From Trachythela sp. YZ-2020 (taxonomy: Eukaryota > Cnidaria > Anthozoa > Malacalcyonacea > Clavulariidae): DNA of 64,000 nucleotides. The notes below the pieces were generated by a model. That model was not told where the DNA came from. It did not search any database and was given only the letters and a program-made list of their open reading frames with translations. The position numbers were made by a program, and so were the translations under genes. Location of the stretch: assembly GCA_016169945.1 (NCBI GenBank), contig JADLSH010000140.1, forward strand, positions 806,001-870,000, read 5' to 3'. This document shows positions 1 to 11,372 of the stretch, piece by piece (the first letter of the stretch is position 1; each line of letters starts with the position of its first letter).

Positions 1-533
1 GGAAATATATGGAAGAAGATTGCCGCCATGGAATATAAACGTAGACAAACAGAAGCTTGTGAAGAATCAAATAGAAAAGCACGAAAGTGTTACGAAGATG
101 CTATACCATTGTCCCAAAACGATCTTGGCGAGCACGAGCTTACACCAGTTTGTCACAAAGCCCTTGGAGATCTATTCTTACTTAGACGAAATTATAACGA
201 GGCCGAGAAAATGTATACCATTTCCAAAGAAATGCGGGAGAGTTTGGGCCTTGACACGTTTTTCTACTCAACCTTGGGAGATGTTTAATGTTTAGTAACC
301 GTGCAAATGAAGCTATTGAACTTCTAGAAGGTGTTCGCGATATGGCCGAGAAACTTGCTGAAAACGACGAGCCAAATCAAAGCAGGGCAAAGGTCTACAT
401 ATCAGTAGCTTTGGCTCACAATTCAGTACAAAGACACTCCGAAAATGCCGTGAAATATGCCAACAAGGCAATGAAGTTTGAAGTCATAACAGAAGCTGAC
501 TTTAAGAAACTTAAACCAAATTTCTCGAAGTAA
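1..533 (+). pseudogene. TPR-repeat protein, 3' end, frameshifted
   Basis: The reading frame is open at the left edge of the window (frame 1) and runs to a stop at 286-288. The second half continues from about 282 in frame 3 to a stop at 531-533. The protein has tetratricopeptide-like helices: around 'CHKALGDLF' followed by 'NYNEAEKMYTISKEMRESLG', then 'NEAIELLEGVRDMAEKLA' and 'AVKYANKAMKF'. This is the spacing seen in the TPR tails of NB-ARC/nephrocystin-3-like proteins, which are abundant in cnidarians. The two halves join smoothly if a single T is missing at about 282 (LGD | CLMFSNR), so this is either a one-base deletion in a decaying copy or an assembly error. TPRs form alpha-solenoid protein-binding scaffolds; the partner cannot be told from here. 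Upstream domains lie outside the window. Confidence 0.65.
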
Positions 534-730
534 CGTTGGAAACAATTTGTGGCATGCGTGGTTTGAATTTGTGATTGTGCTCTACCTACGCAAACCTGCT
601 ATATGAATTAACGTCGTATCTTAATAGATTGTCTTTCACTATTATTATGCTACGAGTGTGTTGGTCCAAGATATATAGAGCTCAGCACGTTACAAACTGA
701 TACATTGATCTTCTTGAAAGACAAGATCTT

Positions 731-1166
731 ATGGAAGAACTTGATTCCATATTTACCAGACTGTCCAAAGATGAACTTCTTAGTAGGTGTTTAAATGGGA
801 TGACATAGAACCAAAATGAGGCAGCAAATGGAGTACTGTGGTCGAAGTGCCCCAACACTAAGTTTTGTGGTGCAAGGCGTGTGCGTGTATTGCGGTGTGT
901 GAAACCATAGCAATGTTCAACACTGGTGCTGCTAGTAAAGCTGTTATTATGGGCTTATGTGGTGTTACCCCTGGGAAAGCGGCAGAAAGCCCTTAGGAAA
1001 CAAGATGACACAAGATTAAAGACTGCGGCTAGACAAGTTAGTGCCAAATATAGAGAGAGAAGGGGACAAAAATGCCTACCAACCAGGTGCGTTTGATGTG
1101 CAGGTAAAGCCTGTTGATGCAAAGAAGAGAAAGAGAACACCAAAAAAGAATAAAAAAATAATTTAG
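731..1166 (+). pseudogene. Mutator-like (MULE) transposase C-terminal relic
   Basis: A run of decayed coding sequence starts 'MEELDSIFTRLSKDELLSRC', then an in-frame TAG, then 'NQNEAANGVLWSKCPNTKF'. It shifts frame to 'MFNTGAASKAVIMGLCGVTP' and again to 'ALRKQDDTRLKTAARQVSAK' followed by a Lys/Arg-rich tail ending at TAG 1164-1166. From memory this order (N-x-N-E ... W-x-x-C-P-K ... FN-x-G ... basic tail) matches the C-terminal part of cnidarian proteins annotated as containing a Mutator-like transposase domain. At least two stops and two frameshifts make it dead. Short non-autonomous elements with 9-10 bp target duplications elsewhere in the window (12.8 and 26.6 kb) fit past activity of such an enzyme. 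Confidence 0.5.
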
Positions 1167-1734
1167 AACCAAAAATAACATTTGTTATGCCAACCGTTGA
1201 AGTGGTTGGCAAAAAACGATAATAGTAGCTGATGGTTTTGGTATGTAGAAACACAATTTGTACCAGTTTTAAAGAAGAAGGTCAAATATATTGAATATAT
1301 ATGCTCTCTTGTAACTCCTTAAATATACATGTAACCTTTTACACAAATCTGGGTGTTCCACATAGCCAAAAGCGGATGCAAAACACAAGTTCACCTTGAT
1401 TTTCTCAAAATGAACAAGTTTTGCTTCCACCGTTTTGTGGATAGCATAGGGGGAAGAGAATTTGGTGATTTTACCCCATTTTTGGACTGTAAGTGTATCT
1501 CATGATACTTTATGCATTAAGTAGACAGTTTTTCAAAATGTGTTGTTTTGCCATGGTTACCATGGAAACAGTGTTTTTTCAGCATTCGGACAGAAGGATT
1601 TGATAAAATGAAAATCTGTCTACTTAAAACATACTATAGGACGTAAGAACTTATCACACAAAATTTGGAACTGATAACTATTTTTGTTCTTGAGTGTTTT
1701 AGGAAATTTAGGGTAGACATGCAAGTACCTTAAG
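1167..1734. other. Non-coding stretch, nothing recognised
   Basis: AT-rich DNA between two transposon relics. I see no ORF, TIR or RNA gene. The phrase around 1550-1575 contains the palindrome CCATGGTTACCATGG. Confidence 0.4.
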
Positions 1735-2433
1735 TCGAGCGCCATGGTGGGGCGGTCAATTTGGACGCCTCATCGGGCTGTTCAAGAACGCTTTCTATTA
1801 GACCATTGGCAACGCTACCTTGCGCTGGTCAGAACTGGAAGAACTCGTCCTCGATGTGGAAATTGCACTAAATAACAGACCCTTAAGCTATTGGAGGATG
1901 ACATTCAACTCCCACTGCTCACACCAAACTCGATGCTGAATCTCAACCCGAGTGATCTACCAAACTTGGAGCCGCACCAGATCCCCAACGTGGACCTCCG
2001 GAAAAGAGCAAAATACCTGACCCGTTGCAAGGAGATGGTTTGGAGTCGTTGGTCCAAAGAGTATGTGCGTGCCCTTCGAGAACAGCACAGACAAGCGGGA
2101 GGTCAACAGACTCCGCATCCGAAGATTGGAGATGTCGTAATTATCCGAGGTGATGGAAAGAACCGTAATTACTGGAAACTTAGAGTTGTTGAGGAACTCG
2201 TCCAAGGGAGAGATGGGAAAACACGAGGAGCTAAAGTCAAAACAAGCAACGTAGTTCGCGAGAGAGCGATCCAACACCTCAATCCTTTGGAATTATCATG
2301 CGACCGTTCATTGCCTGTACCACTTAACCCGACAGTTCCAGAATTCTTGCCCAGACCTCGAAGAGAGCAGCCGCTGCAGCAGTATTTCGAATGCAAGACA
2401 ATTTTAACGAAGAGGAGAATGACTGACTTGTAA
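1735..2433 (+). pseudogene. BEL/Pao LTR retrotransposon, integrase C-terminus
   Basis: The segment opens with 'RAPWWGGQFGRLIGLFKNAF', the end of a retroviral-type integrase core, followed by a TAG and then 'LRWSELEELVLDVEIALNNR'. After one frameshift near 1890 there is an intact 180-codon ORF (1891-2433) with 'VWSRWSKEYVRALREQHRQ', 'KIGDVVIIRGDGKNRNYWKL' and a basic C-terminus. This is the DUF5641-type C-terminal domain of BEL/Pao polyproteins, which binds DNA during insertion. Only the last ~230 residues of pol remain; gag, protease, reverse transcriptase and RNase H are absent upstream, so the copy is 5'-truncated and immobile. It is followed by a purine-rich stretch and a probable LTR. Confidence 0.85.
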
Positions 2434-2554
2434 AACTTTAAAGTTAGAAAAGGATATTATACGGTTAAATTTAAGCAACATTCTTGTTATGTTCGGACGT
2501 CATAAGACTATCAAGTTAACATATATCTCCTCGTAGGAGTATATATAGGGGGAG

Positions 2555-2770
2555 TGTGCCCGGAAGTGGGCAACCGGGAAGAGTTTAGATAAACGTCACA
2601 TCGCACGAGGGTGTGGCTGTGTGTTTACATTTTTAACAATATAATATATTCCAGGTCGAGAGGAGGGCGTGATAACTATAACTATAATATAGAGTGATTT
2701 TAACGCATTAAATAAAACTATTTAAACCTTGTTTAACTTTTGGATACTTTTCTTTTCTTTTAAGCCAACA
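2555..2770 (+). repeat. Probable 3' LTR of the BEL/Pao element
   Basis: A purine run (AGGGGGAG, 2547-2554) resembling a polypurine tract is followed by TGTGCCCGG at 2555; a matching CA end falls at about 2770 (AAGCCAACA). The 5' LTR is not in the window, so the boundaries rest only on TG/CA ends and position. Confidence 0.4.
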
Positions 2771-2924
2771 GCTCTCTCTTGTAAAATATACATTTGAAGA
2801 GCTTCACGTTTTGTTATCTCGCGCTAAGTAAGTATTAAATCTCGATCTGTCGGCCATTTATTGTTCTAATTTTTGGTTAGTAAAAATATTAGCTTCCTCC
2901 GCAGTCACCTCAGCCCCTGGCGCT

Positions 2925-3295
2925 GTTTACAGTAGGGCTGTACATGAGCCCTACATAGGGCTAGCCCTACCAATAGGGCTGGTTTTCACCTCGTGTTTAC
3001 AACATTACTGGCTTCCCCACAACTCATCTATTTTCTTACGAAGTCTAAAATCATATTTTGTCGAGCAAATTTTCGAATAGAAACCAGCAGACAATTGAAA
3101 ATTGTTATAGAGCTAAATATTTAAACCGAAAATGATCGGAGTTTGACACAGATACCGCAAGTGTATTACTCATCCCTACTAGGAGGGCTAGCCCTAGCTC
3201 CCTGTTGCGTTTATATGGGAAATTTCCAGCCCTACTAGGCAATATCTCGGGTAGTCCATAGCGGGATCTCACCTAGGAGGGCCCTTCAATGGGGT
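2925..3295. repeat. Cluster of AGGGCTAGCCCTA palindromes
   Basis: The self-complementary motif AGGGCTAGCCCTA and its halves (AGGGCT, GCCCTA) occur in two groups, 2930-2985 and 3175-3290, around a 190 bp AT-rich middle. The ends look like opposed copies of one subterminal repeat, as in a non-autonomous DNA transposon, but I could not define a clean TIR or target duplication. Confidence 0.4.
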
Positions 3296-3611
3296 AACCG
3301 TTGTCAGGGTCTTTTCCCCACACACAGTAAAAAATATTTATATCTGTAAAAACCCACTGTTGAATTTTCCATGACCATGCATATGTCATCAAACTCAAAC
3401 AGGCAGTCCGCATCTCCCATTTCAAAGTTGCAAAGCCAGTTTATAGATACGGCTTTTTACTGTAGTATGTATGACCATTTAATTCAAAGTGCCGATATTA
3501 ATTGCTAATTTATATTGCATGTTAAATATTTTAAATATGTCGGTCTCCATATAAACGTGATCGATTAAAACACATGGTTTAAACATGCATAAAAGAAGTG
3601 AATACAAAGTG
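3296..3611. other. Non-coding stretch, nothing recognised
   Basis: AT-rich DNA; only short spurious ORFs on either strand. Confidence 0.35.
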
Positions 3612-3618
3612 GTTTGAT

Positions 3619-5107
3619 CACAGGGAGTCCAACTAAGAACTGTGACGAGTAGGACATACAAATATAGCGTAGTATATTCAAATTATGGGACTTACTTGTA
3701 TATCAGTGAATAGCTTCAAACAATGTGAATAGCTTCAACTTGGTCTGCCTAACCTTAACAAGAAGAAATCAACAACTAAATGCATTAATGTACAAAATAA
3801 GACACGAAATGGTTCCAATTTCCTTAACTAACTTGTTTCAGAAAACGAATGAGACCCATGAATATACCAAACGAGACAAGCCAAACACGATTTCTTACCA
3901 CCAAAGCCTAAAACAAACTCCCTGAAAAAGGCACTTAGTTACAGAGGTGCAGTGGCCTGGAATAATCTACCGAATGAAACTAAAAATTCGGAAAACATAA
4001 TATCAATTAAGTCTTAAGATTATTTTAACCTACTTAGCTTACTGTATTAATTCGATAGTGTGTATTTAATAGTATTTCCATGTTGGTAAGTTATGTAATA
4101 GTTGAATAGTTTAAATGTATACTGTAAATAATTTTGTAACATAGTTAAACACACGGCCCATTGGAAGATCACATTTTTTTGTATGTATTATTGTGAAATA
4201 GTACCGTGTTTAAATAAAGTTTAATAATAATAATAATAATAATGATAATTCTTCAATTCTTCAATTCGAACAATGATTCAAAACGAAAATATTGCATCAT
4301 TTGCATGGCGAATTATTAATAATACGAAATTCTTACATGACGTTTCGGGCAAACAACAGCACTCATTGCGGGCGCTTGAGGGAAGGCGAGGGGCGAAAAA
4401 TAATAGAAAGGGATGAAACACCGATCATGTGAACGTTTCGTGTGCTCCATAAGTAGGCTGTTCTCTCGGAAAATTCCGATACTAGAATTTGTATTTATTC
4501 CGATACATATTTACCGATTCCAGCTTCCATAGGCTTTTTTTAAATCGAAGTGTACCTGTAATCGAAGTGCCCGTTAAACGGACTTCGCGAGGCTAAATTT
4601 TCGGCACTCCAAATAACACATCTCGCGAAAACGTCGAAGAATGCCCGCTGTTATAAATCCCGTAAAATAGTTACATCAACTGTTTTTCGATAATGACCAT
4701 ATTTGTTTTTCGATAATGACCATATTTGTTTATGCAATAGAACATCGTCTGAATCGTAAAAAAAACACACAAAAAAGATTAAACGGCTACTTATGGAGCA
4801 CACGAGACGTTCACGTGATCGGTGTTTCATCCCTTTCTATTTCTTTTCGCCCCTCGCCTTCCCTCGAGCGCCCGCAATCCTTGCTGTTGTTTGCTCGAAA
4901 TGTCATGTAATAATTTGGTATTATCAATAATTCGCCATGCAAATGATGCAATATTTTCGTTTTGAATCATTATTCGAATTGAAGCAATGTTTGAAGCTAT
5001 TCACTGCATAATATAAGCTCTATGATTTATACAAGTAAGTCCAATAATTGAATATACTACGCTATGTTTAGTCCTACTCGTCACAGTTCTTAGTTGGACT
5101 CCCTGTG
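3619..5107. mobile_element. Foldback DNA transposon with 7 bp target duplication
   Basis: The ends are inverted copies starting CACAGGGAGTCCAACTAAG (3619) and ending with its complement at 5107. Both are flanked by GTTTGAT (3612-3618 and 5108-5114), a perfect 7 bp target duplication. The right arm runs unbroken from about 4785 to 5107. The left arm is split into 3619-3724 and about 4250-4453 by a LINE fragment. The arms also contain near-mirror copies around 4370-4440 and 4790-4880. No transposase is present, so it is non-autonomous. The superfamily is uncertain; a 7 bp duplication fits P or Dada families, or a MULE with a shortened duplication. Confidence 0.8.
3725..4249 (+). mobile_element. 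CR1-like LINE 3' fragment nested in foldback arm
   Basis: The fragment encodes the end of a LINE ORF2: 'RRNQQLNALMYKIRHEMVPI' and, after a frameshift, 'ALSYRGAVAWNNLPNETKNS', the typical last residues of CR1/jockey-type reverse-transcriptase polyproteins. A 3' UTR and an (AAT)n tail at about 4221-4245 follow. It is severely 5'-truncated. It interrupts the left arm of the surrounding foldback element: the sequence on either side (ACAATG | CTTCAATTCG) is contiguous in the right arm, which shows that it arrived later. Confidence 0.75.
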
Positions 5108-5114
5108 GTTTGAT

Positions 5115-8100
5115 GTAAGACTCTAGCCTCTAGGGCATTTAAGACATGTAAGGAATGTTTTGTCAAGAAAAAAATGGTTAGTTGTATTGACATGACTGTT
5201 CTCGGCAATGACAATAGCCTTTTCGTTCTTCACCTTGAAAAATGGAAGTTTCGCATGCGCGAATTAAATATTGGCGTGAAATAATTCAAATTCTTTAAGA
5301 CAAAAGAGAAAGTGAAAATGATTTCCTCGCATGTCTGTTATTGGAGGTTCAATATATTCCCTATTATGATGTAGTGCGATATATATGTATTCAATATCAT
5401 ATATGTAATTTTTATAAACGAGAAAAGTACGGCGCTGTGTCCGAGTCATGAGGTTTAAGACCTAATACTGAAACTTGCGTTTATATATAGACCTAGTGCA
5501 TGGTATTCTTTACATAAAATACCAATAAGCAAGAGGTTTTAGATAAAGAACACTAATTAGTGTACTTAATCGCGTGCGTATGCCAGTATATGGGGTGATT
5601 GTGTACGTTAAGATGTCATGAATTATTAATGTCTAATGAGTACTTGAACGTCATTATAGACTCTATAAATGTATGCATACTCTGTGATCACGTCAGTTTT
5701 AGGATTTTGTCGTGCGAAACGTGAAGATTGATTTAGTGTGTTTCTCACTTTACTGTTTTCTTAAGGATTTTTATGTTGAAGAAAGTTTACAGGTATGTCT
5801 TAAAGATTACACTTGTTTTATTGTAAATATTAAATATATATAATATAACGAGGAAATATGAAATTTTAAGTAAGGTCTCTCACGCGAAGAAAATATCGGC
5901 AATGCCAATGGAAAAAGACGAGGTTCTGATTCCTATTCGATTACTACTGTTAAATTTTGAGTAAATTTTTCAGCTGTTATCTATTTTTTTATTAACAAGT
6001 AATGATTACAGTTATACATAATAACGATAATTCTGTCATTTAATAATATTAAGAAATCGGTCTAGTGAACACGTACATATAGTTTATAAAACATAAACCT
6101 TTGTAAAACTCAAGATATGATTCAAAAGAAGAAAGAATGTTAATTGGCTACAACCATTTCGAATTTATTACAATTCATTGTCAGGCCCAAATGATTTACA
6201 AATTGGTTCATATGTCTCTCTCTATATACCTATTTTTGTGATTGGAAAATGTACAAGATCACGCATTCGCTTAACTTTTGTATTTTGGAGACGCTTCAAA
6301 ACAGCTCAATTAAAATCTCTTTATTGTGATTAGAAAATTGTAGAAGGCGTTAAACACATTGGTCATTAGAACGTCTCGAGTTGAGTGTTTTATCTGGATC
6401 AGGCAATAAATCAGTGATTAAAAGTGGTTCATGCACACACTATACAATGTTTCACTTTCGAGTTCATGCTGATCGGGTAATAAGGCAATTTGGTGAACAT
6501 TACTCGAACATAACTAATTCCCACCTCGCCGTGATATTAGAGGGATTAGATGAATGTATGAAATACAACCAGTTGTCGCCTCGTGTTTACATGAGAAAAA
6601 TCAGTCCTGCATGTTGCAATGCCTGGTTCGCTTCGGCAATATGACACTGCATGGGTATACTGTCTAGTGTGTACAACTAATTTATTCCAGCTTATTTGTT
6701 TAATCCGAAACCATGGATTTTAGCTATTTTTTAAATTGTTACCAACAATTCTATCTTTTAACCATAACGCCAGAGCCAAGAAGCAGACCATGTTACTCTA
6801 TCTAACGTCAGGTATTCGGCATTCTTTAACGCCAATCCGATTGAAAAAGCGAAATAGTTTTCAATCTTCATGGATTGATTTTCAATCTAAAAGACTGAGA
6901 ACAAATCCACCACTCCATTGAAAAATTCGAAATTGCGATCTTTCTGTAGAAACAATATGGCCAAACTTGAAAATCAAATCGAATCGAATAGACTAAAATT
7001 TCGATCTTTCGAGTTGACAAATGCGACAAAATAGTATGTATTTTGACCTATTAAACTAAAGTACTAAAATTGCGGCATACCATGCAATGTACAGTATCGT
7101 ACAGGCGCGCGAAAGCATTTATTAGAATGACTTGAAACACCGACAAGTGTGTTCAGCACTCAAGCTTAGAGGTATTGTTAATTACACAAAATATATATAT
7201 GTATACACAGAATCAAACATGCGAACAGTATATTTTACATGTTGAGGTAAATTCCCCTTTATCCATCGCCCATTCCTCAGTATTTCATGATAATTTCAAA
7301 GGCTTAGGATCTGCGTGCTTATGAGTTATGCTATATAACAGTACCATATGCACGCACCGGAAACTAGACGTATTCAAATTACATGCGATAGTAATCAAAT
7401 AATCGTGATCTTTTAACATCATTTGCATATATGTATGTGGGGGTACGTTTATATGATTTGTTAGGAAGATCTCAGATGCACTTTAATGATGTTTGATCTG
7501 AAATACACGCGAAAGCGTGAAGCGTCTCCTGACGATTGAGGTATTTTACTTTGATGAGCATCGTCAAAGGATTCTTTTACTTCTTAAAAATTTCTGTCCG
7601 TCGACTATATTTGCTCCTCAATAATTAAACTTTTTTCAATTTTAACATTATTGTCATCGTATTCATTATACCTTGCAGATTTGCCTATTCTTTTATTCGG
7701 CCTTGTATGCCCTTGTTTGTCTTGTCGTACGAGTTTGCTTTTGAATTGCATGGTCTTCTTGTTATTGTGTATATTATTAAGAACTATTTAGATTTTGTGC
7801 TGGGAGCATGCCACCCCATCGTGACATACAGCGACTAGAACTTATATTCGTCATTGATATTAACCAAAATCTATAAAAATCGGTCCTACAAATCGCAGTG
7901 TGTTAACGTATAGCTTAAGACGTTTTGTACGAGTTGCATGACGTTTTACAATTTTTTGACATGACCTACAACTCGTTCACCTTGAACTTAGTACAGTATG
8001 TGCAATATCGGGACTAAACGACCGGAAATTCAAATACAATTAATCTTTAAAAATTAAGGGTCATCAAAGTGCTTATATGAAGCGATGAAATCGAGTGATT

Positions 8101-8340
8101 AGTTCTGTATAAAATAATTCTTAAAAATCAAAAGTTTCTTGAAGATTGTCGTTTCTATTTTTTGTTCAATTGAGATATTTTGTTTTTTTATAAATTAATG
8201 CAACATCATACAGATATCTAAGAAGATGTTATACATTTGTCATTGTCAAACCTAATTACTTAGCAGCGCTGCAGGAAAAATATATACACCCAGCTTCTTC
8301 GATATGATCTCGTATATACAGTAAATATCAAAGATATGCA
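5115..8340. other. Long non-coding AT-rich region
   Basis: I see no convincing exon. The stretch at 6838-6915 resembles 18838-18905 (shared blocks such as CAATCTTCA and AAGCGAAATA), so both belong to a dispersed repeat. Short (TA)n runs lie near 5370 and 7190. A small ORF at 6381-6644 has no recognisable domain and a non-ATG start. Confidence 0.4.
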
Positions 8341-8403
8341 CCACTTATGGTCTACGGTGTATACCCTCATGGGGTCTACGACGCAAGTTACTTGCCATTT
8401 TTC

Positions 8404-8590
8404 AAGTTGTTTGGCTTTGTTCTTGTGGTCAATCTTGTTATCATGGGTCTTGTTGTTGCCTTGGTTCTTCTGGTTATCCTAGTTCTCCTGATTCCTGTGG
8501 TTTTCTTGATTCTTTTCGTTCTCTTGATTCTTCTGGTTCCTTCGATTCTCTTGGTTCTTCTGCAGCTTCTCGTGGTTGCTGTGGTTTTTA
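8404..8590. repeat. Degenerate TTCTTGGTT-type minisatellite
   Basis: About twelve imperfect 15 bp units related to GATTCTCTTGGTTCT. It is open in several frames, giving low-complexity Leu/Val-rich (+) or Arg/Thr-rich (-) translations that I regard as artefacts. A similar array sits at 11.1-11.37 kb. Confidence 0.6.
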
Positions 8591-8676
8591 GTGCAAAGTT
8601 TTTAACTTTGCAGGATTGTGATGGTGGGAAAAATTCAAACGAGTCATACATAGTGTAAACTTTCCGGGGGGTGTTT
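8585..8676 (+). repeat. Dispersed repeat copy A, with hairpin
   Basis: Contains TTTTTAGTGCAAAG, the palindrome GCAAAGTTTTTAACTTTGC and a later block TAGTGTAAACTTTCCGGGGG. The same blocks recur in the same order at 61152-61297, where a (GATA)n run separates them. Confidence 0.7.
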
Positions 8677-9378
8677 ACGATTGTTTGTATTTTTACAGAG
8701 CCTATAAAACTATAGAGATTTCATTTTTTTTAACTACAGCCACACAAGTTATCACTTCATTCTATCGTTTTATGGAATGCTGGACAAAATATAATCAATT
8801 ATATATTTAATCGTGACAATTTTACCTTCTGAGACAGGCATTTGGACGTATTATAAACGATTTTTTGCCCCCCGTACCAAGATTTTTCTTCAGAAAAACT
8901 ACCAATGCGCATGCGTTATTGCTGTATCACAAGGTATAATGGCGGACGTATAGGCGCGTGTCGTACATAACACGACAAACACGTTATTTTAGCTGCAGTG
9001 ATAAACGATTTTATGTTTTAAAATTATGATTAATAAAATACGTTTTAGCGCTAGGCTATTTTAGTTCTGAAATATATTTCCAATTACGACAAAGACCCGA
9101 GAGGGGTAAGTCTATTAAATCAACTTGCGTATACAATTTGTACACATCAAATAGTTTTTGTCATTGTTTCTGGCGTATCATTTTATAGTTAATGGAAGTT
9201 GCTATAGCGTGAACTGCATAGCTTTAAATTTGCAGCACGACGAATTAATATAAAATATCTAAAAAAGTGAGTAAAGTTCATTATTGGCATTGTCGTTTGC
9301 AATATATCTTGACCGCTTCGCTTTCTCGACAGCATCATGTACAAGCGCTAGCAGCTGCTAGATTTCGTCGCTTTTGAC

Positions 9379-9405
9379 CTATATATATATATATATATAT
9401 ATATA
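9379..9405. repeat. (TA)n microsatellite
   Basis: About thirteen TA units inside the foldback element. Confidence 0.9.
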
Positions 9406-9639
9406 CACAATCAGCGTCAGATTTCGGTGATTACAGATCTGCACGCTGCCTAGTATTAAACTAAAGTAGAATATTTCTATATATATCTTTTAACGCGTGT
9501 TTACTTTTAATAGCCAGCCACATCATGCATTGACATTGTGATTGTTTAGCGAGCATGAGTAATTTGATACAAGGCTGTAAGCTATTGTATATAGACGTTG
9601 CTCTCCAAAATGTTTAATATTTCGCTTTATTTTTATTGC

Positions 9640-9717
9640 ATGCATTTTTTTGTCAATGAATTCATAAACTACTTGTGTATGCATTTTTTGTCAATGAATT
9701 AATAAACTACTTGTGTT
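9640..9717. repeat. Two-copy tandem repeat
   Basis: The unit GTCAATGAATTMATAAACTA plus flanks is present twice, back to back, with one substitution and a one-base length difference in the T run. Confidence 0.8.
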
Positions 9718-11109
9718 TCCTTACATTTTTAAATAGCATTTGGTTAGTTTTGTTATATAAAATAAACAGCCCCTAAATTTGCCTTGTCAATTGGATTTAT
9801 ACAGCAGACTGGCCATGTGCAAATTAGTTGACCACATGTAATTTATGCTGTCTAAAGTCTAAATTAGTTCTACAGTTCTGCTTAAATTGGTTTAGATTCA
9901 ATACCAGTATATCATGTGGCCTGAATTTCAGACACTCACCCATTGGCATTGAAGCCATTGAAAAAATGGAGAATTCTATATTAAATCAGCCCAAGCCTGT
10001 CTATATGATAATGATTATTAACCTATTTGGTGTTTTTATTTGTGTTTATATACCTTGTCGGGCCTTAGCTAAAGCTGTGTCAAATTTTCAGTCGCAAATG
10101 TTTTGATGAGACAACATATAGTTGCTGCCTTGCCAGTCAAAATTTTGCTTTGTGAACAGCAGTAGCTAGCTATATATATATGTTGTGTGAACACACACCA
10201 CATTTTCTGTGATCAGAAAACTTTTGTATCTGACATTTTTTCTTGGGCTAACCGATGTCTGTTTCTCTGCAAATACAGTTGCTACATGTAATCAAAAATC
10301 TGGGCAAATTTCCCCATTAAAATTGCCATAGAAAAATTGTTGTGTTGGCAGGGCTTAAAATCAAGATCATGCGTCGCTATATAATGTCCTCAATCACCCC
10401 TTTATGGCTTTAGTAAGATAAACTGGACACTGACACTGTTAACGTATATGTTTTTAAAGCTATGCAGTTCACGCTATAGCAACTTCCATTAACTATAAAA
10501 TGATACGCCAGAAACAATGACAGTAACTATTTGATGTGTACAAATTGTATACGCAAGTTGATTTAATAGACTTACCTCTCTCGGGTCTTTGTCGTAATTT
10601 GAAATATAATTCAGAACTAAAATAGACTAGCGCTAAAACGTATTTTATTGATCATAATTGATCACTGCAGCTAAAATAACGTGTTTTGTCGTGTTATGTA
10701 CGACACACGCCTTTGACAGTATCTTACCTGATGGAGTGATGGTATAGATATCAAATATACTGATAAAAAGTAGAAATTAAACCTGATTACAAATAAAAAA
10801 AGGGGAAATAAAGAATTCAAAAAAAATCGCTATTTCTGTAATCGTGATGTAGGATTAAACAAAATGTATTTGGCTGTCTACCGCAGTTTTGACATATACT
10901 CCGTTCAACCATGCAGTGTTTGCTGACTTTATATAATAGCTAATTATATATTTTCATTTCAACAGTTTTATGAACCGCCGCAACATGCATGCACAGCAAT
11001 TACGCATATACAGACCACGTTTGTCCCCCAGCTAGTCGATATAATATGATCTAGGGACTAGGTTTTTCCCTTTGAAAGTGAAACTTTGCACTATCCTTGG
11101 ATCACCAGT

Positions 11110-11372
11110 CTTGATTCTGGTTCTCTTTGTTCTTGTAGTTCCCTTTGGTGTAGTGTTTTTTGGTCGGTGTTAGTGTTGATATTTCTGGTTCTCTTGATTC
11201 ATCTAGTTCCCTTGGTTCATCTAGTTCCCTTGGTTCATCTAGTTCCCTTGGTTCATCTAGTTCCCTTGGTTCTTCTGATTCTCTTGGTTTCCTTATTCTT
11301 CTTGTTTGCTTGGTTCTCTCGTTTCTTGTGGTTCGTGTGGGTCTAATGGTTCTTCTGGTTCCCTTGGTTGTA
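11110..11372. repeat. 18 bp minisatellite (TTGGTTCATCTAGTTCCC)
   Basis: Four near-perfect 18 bp units lie at about 11200-11270, flanked by more diverged 15-18 bp units. Minus-strand translation gives repeated PRELDE hexapeptides, but with no supporting start, splice or conserved context I treat this as simple repeat. Confidence 0.8.

Larger units (their letters stand above)
8952..10712. mobile_element. Foldback element with ~260 bp inverted arms
   Basis: The left arm (8952-9231) and right arm (about 10458-10712) are inverted copies, both beginning near AGGCG(C/T)GTGTCGTAC and including the hairpin CGTGTTATGTACGACACG-like core. The 1.2 kb between them is AT-rich without a transposase. It holds a (TA)n tract at 9379-9405 and a tandem 38-40 bp duplication at about 9640-9717. 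A third, degraded copy of the arm lies at 61913-62085. I found no target duplication. Confidence 0.7.

Noticed and set aside
6381..6644. 87-codon ORF with Cys-rich end
   Set aside because: Begins with TTG and has no recognisable family or exon borders; left as unassigned.
8347..8658. 103-codon Leu/Val-rich ORF resembling a membrane protein
   Set aside because: It is the translation of a TTC/CTTGG-type minisatellite; several other frames are open too.
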